DNA from: Gyrodactylus bullatarudis
Lineage: Eukaryota; Platyhelminthes; Monogenea; Gyrodactylidea; Gyrodactylidae
Length of the DNA stretch: 51,488 bases
Direction: 5' to 3'
NCBI GenBank assembly: GCA_012064415.1
Contig: SSNU01000127.1
Location: 860,425-911,912, forward strand
Below the pieces are notes generated by a model. It was not told the origin of the DNA and did no database searches. It saw nothing but the letters and a program-made list of their open reading frames with translations. A program made the position numbers and the translations under genes. Shown in pieces: positions 46,763 to 51,488 of the stretch (position 1 is its first letter; each line of letters opens with the position of its first letter).

Positions 46763-48264
46763 GTGAGTTGTCAGCATTTTCTTCATCAAATGATAAACTT
46801 CACTTTGTCTATATTTTACATTATAGAGAATCTTTATATTGTCGTTGTAGATGAGATGAATAAAAAATAAAAACAAAGTTGACTTTCACCATTTTCATTT
46901 CATCATCTCTCTCGTATCCAAAAAGAATTTCCATTTGTGTAATGACGCTATATAGCAGATCATGATTTATGAAAGATTATTAATTGAGTCTATTTACGTT
47001 TCCTTCCGCTATCCTTATGATAATAAATTAATTTGAGAGTTATTTACTCACTTTAATGAGGGGCGACTCATTTTCTATAAATAAATAAATAAATAATTCC
47101 ATAATAATGGTAACCAAAAAGGGGGAAAGCCCTTATCTTTCAAGAAATTAATTGAGTAAGATCCATATATGTTTTTGATCACGCTGATTCCAAATCAGGT
47201 TTTGGAATTAGAAAATTTGGTTTAGTTTGGAAAATACTCAAAAATAATTGAAAAATGAGATTTTTTGAAAAATTGAAAATAGTTTTTCAAGCAAATCAAT
47301 TTGAGAGAGAAATTTAACCAAATTATAATTGGGCTCGTTCTGCCTCGATTGTCGCACCTACTCAAAACTGGTAAAATCTTGGAATAAGAACTTTAAAGGG
47401 TAGAAAAAATCATCAAAAAATCTGCTAAAATTTAAAACATACTCACTGCTTTCAAAACAATTTTCTTCCCAATTCTAGACCCATAGAGCATTCTTTCAAG
47501 GAGATTGAATTTCATCTTCTTAATCAAATTGATCGATTTTTATATCCCTATTTTTAATGAAAATTTAAAAAATTGCACGCATAATATCATTTTAATCAAT
47601 TAGTATTGATGTTCCAATGATATTTTTTAGCAATATTAGTATTCTGGGTTTTCGTGAATTACTGGGAAGTCTGAATAAGAGAAAATAGCTGAAATGAAGA
47701 TGAGAATTTTTACAAAAACACTCCAGATAGTCAGAAACAAATGAGTCCATTAGTCGTTGAAATTTTCTGAAAAAATTCAATCTAGCCAAAATTAGGCTAT
47801 TTTTGAAATTTCCAAAATGTGCCAAATTTCTACTTTTTTAACGTATGAGCCAAAAATTTATTTCGATTTCAAGGGAAGAAGAAAGGGTTACTCTGATTAT
47901 TGTCGACTTTGGGGACTTTTGGTAGACCATATATCCTTTTTGTGCTGCTGTCTGTACATCTTAGGTCCAAGAATGTTTGGTATAAAATCCTCTAGCACTT
48001 AATCCCAGTCACCAAAACCCTGATCATTTTTAAGTTGAATAGTTCACGTTCTAAAAGTTTAAAATGCAATTCTGCTTACAAATTTGTGTCATGGTGAAAA
48101 AAAGAACAACATCTGGTCAAAACAAAGATAATAATACTGGAACGGATCACAAATAGTGTATTTAGTTATTTTTCATGGTCTTACTTTTGATATTATCGAA
48201 AAATTGTAATACAAATCTAATTGTGGTAGATTTCTTTCCAACGAGGTCCTTAAATAGGCATAAA
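46763..48264. other. KCNQ intron or flank with microsatellite and partial FB2 copy
   Basis: Positions 47077-47095 are an AAAT tandem run. Positions 47688-47880 match one arm of FB2 (GAAATGAAGATGAGAATTTT, CAAAATTAGGCTATTTTTG). The frame at 47817-48002 overlaps this repeat and is not a gene. Nothing else was recognised. Confidence 0.5.
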
Positions 48265-48603
48265 AATGAATTGAAGTTAAAGATTTTCGAAACGAATAGG
48301 TAAATTTTCAACTTTGACTTTAAATAGTTCAGAAACTAAGAGAGTCAAGGGAATATTCCCACCTACTCTTTTGTTAAGAATTTATTCCTGAACAAGATGT
48401 TGACATTTCTGTCTTTCTATCTCATTCATGTTTTTCTCTATTGAAAGGCAAGGAACTGCTAGTCGGGTTTTCAGTTTTTACCGAATAACTCGAAATCTCT
48501 ATTGTAGAAATTTTTAAGAAGCAAATGTCTGAAATCAGCGAAAAATTCCCTAAAAAGTGGTTGGTGAATATCATTGAGCAGAAAAAAAATAATGTCCGAT
48601 TTG
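48265..48603. mobile_element. Foldback element FB3, copy 2 (partial, inverted)
   Basis: The reverse complement matches 29936-30240, ending in AATATCATTGAGCAG and AATGTCCGATTT. Only about one arm and part of the loop remain. Confidence 0.75.
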
Positions 48604-48939
48604 TAAAAGTGTGTAATATAAATCATTCAGACGCAGAAAAAGAATTCAAAAGTGTTCAAACAAAAGTTTATTATTCATGATTTTTTCAGTCCTGACGAAA
48701 AATTCGTATATTCATTGTAGGCATCTGAGAATTTCCGAAAAGTTATCCCTACTGTTTAATAAGCACAGCTTACTCCCCCGTTCTGCTACTCTAAGGAACT
48801 AGAAGAAAGTTTTACAGCAAAGAAAATTAGTGTGTGATTCGAAATAGGCTTTGAAAATTAACAGATAAGATATTCTTAAAACAACTTTTCCAAAGGTTTT
48901 AGTATATTTGATGATAATTTTAAAAAATAATCCATTCAG

Positions 48940-48976
48940 ATACAACTGACGTTAATGAAGAGGACGAGTTACCTAG
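48940..48976 (+). CDS. KCNQ: Candidate 37-base KCNQ microexon
   Basis: Acceptor CCATTCAG and donor CCTAG|GTGAGA bracket 37 bases. It takes the one base left from 46762 and reads TTDVNEEDELP without a stop, ending in phase 2. Acidic residues precede helix B in several Kv7 proteins, which fits. The phase agreement on entry has a one-in-three chance of being accidental, so this is tentative. Confidence 0.4.
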
Positions 48977-50652
48977 GTGAGAAATTAACTCTATCATACG
49001 CCTGTGTAATCTAAATCTAAAAACTTTCTCCTTTTTCATCAGCAATAGAAGAGAAAAGGGTGAGTTCTACATTCATTGAGCATGTGTATTAAAGTTGTGG
49101 GAATTTCTCAAAAATCTAATTTTTATCATCAAAGATTGAAAGTAGATCATGATATTCAAATTCCACTTTTATATTTCTCTTCATCTCCGAGTAGGACATT
49201 TGTATTGATGGGAATCAAAAGACGTCTTTCAAGATTTTAACACAGTCAATAACCAAAGAGTTTGAGGAATAGGGGAATGGTATGGTCTATTCGATGGTAT
49301 TTAACGTAAATTCATACCCTCACACTCAGAGTTTCAACATTGAAGTATAGGAAGGGTAATTTAGTTGTAATTAGTAGAGCCTCAAAAAGTATTAAAATGC
49401 TTATTTTAACCAGCTATTCCCTCTGTTATGAAAACCATTTTAAACTAATAATTTTTCTGCTATGTCATCAGGGTTCAAAGTTATAAGGTCTTAAAATGTA
49501 TTATTTTGAAGATAAGGTATTAAAATAATACTTTATAAAAGCATTTTATTTCATCCATATCAATGAACTCAATCCTCATTTTTGAGGTAGAGAGATGATT
49601 TTCATTGCTACCATATTGCTAAGCTCAAAATTAGTCTTGGAGATAAAGCTGGTTAATATGAAGTTGGGAAATTTCTCAAAATTATAAAAATGCAATTTTT
49701 TTGCGAAATTGAAGATTATTATATCTGAATATAACTTAATATACAAAGGATAGGGTGAGGAAGCATAAAAACGCAGAAATTACATTATACTGCAAAAAGC
49801 CGGTTGATAATGACAAAAATCGAGTCTACCCATTAGTAGGTGAAACATGAAAATTTGACTTTGATCCTGAATTTTTTGTATTATCCTTGGATCTTTTTCA
49901 CTAGAAAGAATACTAATTCAATTCCAAATTTAATCAAGTTTCTAAAACTGTTATTGAAAATTATATAACTATCGAAGTGATCGAGAAAATAAAGATCAAA
50001 CGAGATCCAATCTTTGGTCTGTTGAATTGAAAATGAAAAAAGGCTGATATTCTTGAGAAAATAACATCGATTTCTCAGAAAATTTCAGGGTCTCTCAAGA
50101 CTTATTGTTTGATTACTTGGTGAAAATTTCATTCTGATCCGATCAGATCGAAAAAATTTAAAAAGGATCAAAATTTTTGAGGATCTGAAGAAAAAAGGGG
50201 GGTCACTAAATCTGATTTCATTTTTTCCATGGATCTCTCACTGAAAAACTGTTATTAGATTTGAATTCTGCGTTAAATTTTGATCTAGATCAGTTATTTT
50301 CAGCGAGATCCTTGACATTATGATCTGAAAATAAGCATAAGAAGAGATTAGTTGAAAAAAACCACGAAATCTCCAAAAATTTTCAATTTATACGAATTTT
50401 TAAGTTATCGTGTATTATTTGGTGATATTATTATCATTGGTTCAGACGATGAACTATTATTACCTTTTTACAATTTTATGCCTTGAGTTCGAATCTCATC
50501 TTAGTTTAATTTTATTAGGTTGAAATAATTCATGTGTCTACTAATGAGTAGTTAATTAATTATAATTAATTACTCAACTCGATTTTTTGTATCCTGAATG
50601 AGCTCATAGTATCAGAAAGCAGGTTTTGGAAGAATAAAAAAATAGAATATAT
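48977..50652. other. Downstream AT-rich sequence
   Basis: No helix B or helix C/D exons of KCNQ were recognised, so they probably lie beyond the window. An isolated FB1 terminus (AAAGCTGGTTAATATGAAG) is at 49644-49690. A 7-base G run lies near 50197. TACAGTAAATAAAG near 50653 could be the outer end of the following Tc1/mariner element, but its partner end is outside the window. Confidence 0.4.
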
Positions 50653-50710
50653 TACAGTAAATAAAGATAATAATTATTCTGTATAAATAATTTTCTTAAC
50701 CATTTAATAT

Positions 50711-51488
50711 CTAATATTTCGTATATTTTCCTCTCTTTCGATAACATTCCGAAAGTCTTCTGGGCATAGATCTTATCAAATTGATGACAGTAGTAATTGA
50801 TAAGTGGTCTTCTGCAAGGATATGCACCTTTCTGCCTATATCATCTGAAGATCCTGGACCAGAAACCAAATACCATTTTCTTTTCATAATACCAAAAAGA
50901 TTCTCAATTGGATTGAGATCCGGGCTATTGGCAGGATAACCTTGAACAGATGTTATCCGATTTTCTCGAAAGAATCGTTGAGTCTAAATTTTAATTAAAA
51001 TTCTTACTAGCTTTGAAACATGAGGACGAGCATTGTCCATAACTAATCTCAACGTTCTCCTTTGGTATCCTGTATATGATGAAAGATTTATGTTGAGAAG
51101 ACGTTGGAATTCATGTTGATCCATAGTCCCATTAACAGGAGTGAAAACGGGAGTATGGCCGAAACGCATGGACACTAGAAACATCTTTTTCGCGTAGTAT
51201 TTGGCTTTTCCTTGAATTTGAGTACGGCATCTTTTAAAATACCTCGAGACAATAACTCTTCCTCTGCCATTTATTTTAACATTTTGAAAAGTCACTTCAT
51301 CAATGAAGATGACATCTCTCCAGAACGACATTGGATGATTTCTATAGTTTCTGGAGAACAATAGACGATCTTTGATATTCTTCTTAGTCAATATTTGCTT
51401 GATTTGACCATTCACTAAATAGTGTCCAAGTCTACGGACGTTGCTAAAATAAGAAGTTACAATTTACCCATAAAATGTATGATATTTC
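50711..51488 (-). CDS. Tc1/mariner-type transposase, C-terminal part, with two 24-nt intron-like gaps
   Basis: The DDE transposase cuts and joins transposon ends. Reading 5' to 3' on the minus strand, 51488-51468 gives a short stretch ending near TFYG and continuing in 51443-51008 as NVRRLGHYLVNG. The first catalytic Asp is in VIFIDEVTF and the second in LVMDNARPHVSKL, 88 residues apart. The last segment 50983-50711 starts TQRFFRENRI, has the conserved YPANSPDLNPIENLFG with the catalytic Glu, and ends SMPRRLSECYRKRGKYTKY before TAG. Leaving out 51444-51467 and 50984-51007 joins these in frame and gives DD35E spacing. Read straight through, each gap contains a stop. The N-terminal DNA-binding domain is beyond the window edge. 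Apart from the gaps no stop or shift is seen. Confidence 0.85.
50984..51007 (-). other. 24-nt intron-like segment 2 in the transposase
   Basis: On the coding strand it begins GTAAGAAT, ends AAATTTAG and contains the palindrome AATTTTAATTAAAATT. It lies between the second and third catalytic acidic residues and carries TAG in frame at its end. Confidence 0.65.
51444..51467 (-). other. 24-nt intron-like segment 1 in the transposase
   Basis: On the coding strand it begins GTAAATTG and ends TATTTTAG. It is a multiple of three and contains TAA in frame. A TAAC branch-site-like tetramer lies in the middle. Confidence 0.6.

Noticed and set aside
49043..49059. Possible 17-base KCNQ microexon after 48976
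   Set aside because: Acceptor and donor-like bases and phase can be made to fit, but 17 bases with no family match is too little evidence.
1..51488. tRNA, rRNA, CRISPR or bacterial-type operon signals
   Set aside because: None seen on reading both strands; the exon-intron gene and repeat content indicate a eukaryotic nuclear sequence.

Overview
The window looks like an AT-rich animal nuclear genome. The only clear conserved host gene is a voltage-gated potassium channel of the KCNQ (Kv7) family, split by spliceosomal introns. Everything around it is non-LTR retrotransposon (LINE) material, Tc1/mariner and CENP-B-type transposase remains, and several families of small inverted-repeat elements. 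An arthropod is likely and a parasitic copepod such as a sea louse would fit, but the species is inference and cannot be proved from this sequence.

Layout. Positions 1-400 hold a decayed minus-strand CENP-B-type helix-turn-helix transposase fragment. Positions 1389-6419 hold one long uninterrupted plus-strand reading frame for a predicted secreted protein of 1676 residues. Its centre is about 20 copies of a histidine-rich 40-residue repeat, flanked on each side by a charged helical region carrying three single-cysteine motifs. Positions 6.5-34.6 kb are gene-poor. They contain three kinds of TTAA-flanked piggyBac-like MITEs, four families of long-arm foldback elements, and a plus-strand LINE relic (17.8-19.3 kb) split by a palindromic insertion. 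Positions 34.6-39.05 kb hold a minus-strand LINE with an intact ORF1 and a damaged endonuclease/reverse transcriptase ORF2, followed by a second fragment of the same family.

Positions 43.5-49.0 kb hold at least four confident KCNQ exons: S2-S4, S5 to pore helix, selectivity filter plus S6, and the proximal calmodulin-binding helix. Two further exons are tentative but keep the reading frame. The S1 exon and the distal C-terminus are not seen. Foldback elements lie just upstream of the first visible exon and inside the first intron.

The right edge (50711-51488, minus strand) is the C-terminal part of a Tc1/mariner transposase. Its reading frame is intact except for two segments of exactly 24 nt. 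Both start GTAA, end TTTAG, carry an in-frame stop, and restore a normal transposase with DD35E spacing when left out. These look like ultra-short introns, far below the 61-nt shortest intron of the neighbouring KCNQ gene, and are the most unusual observation here. The histidine-rich secreted protein is the second. No tRNA, rRNA, CRISPR array or operon-like organisation was seen.
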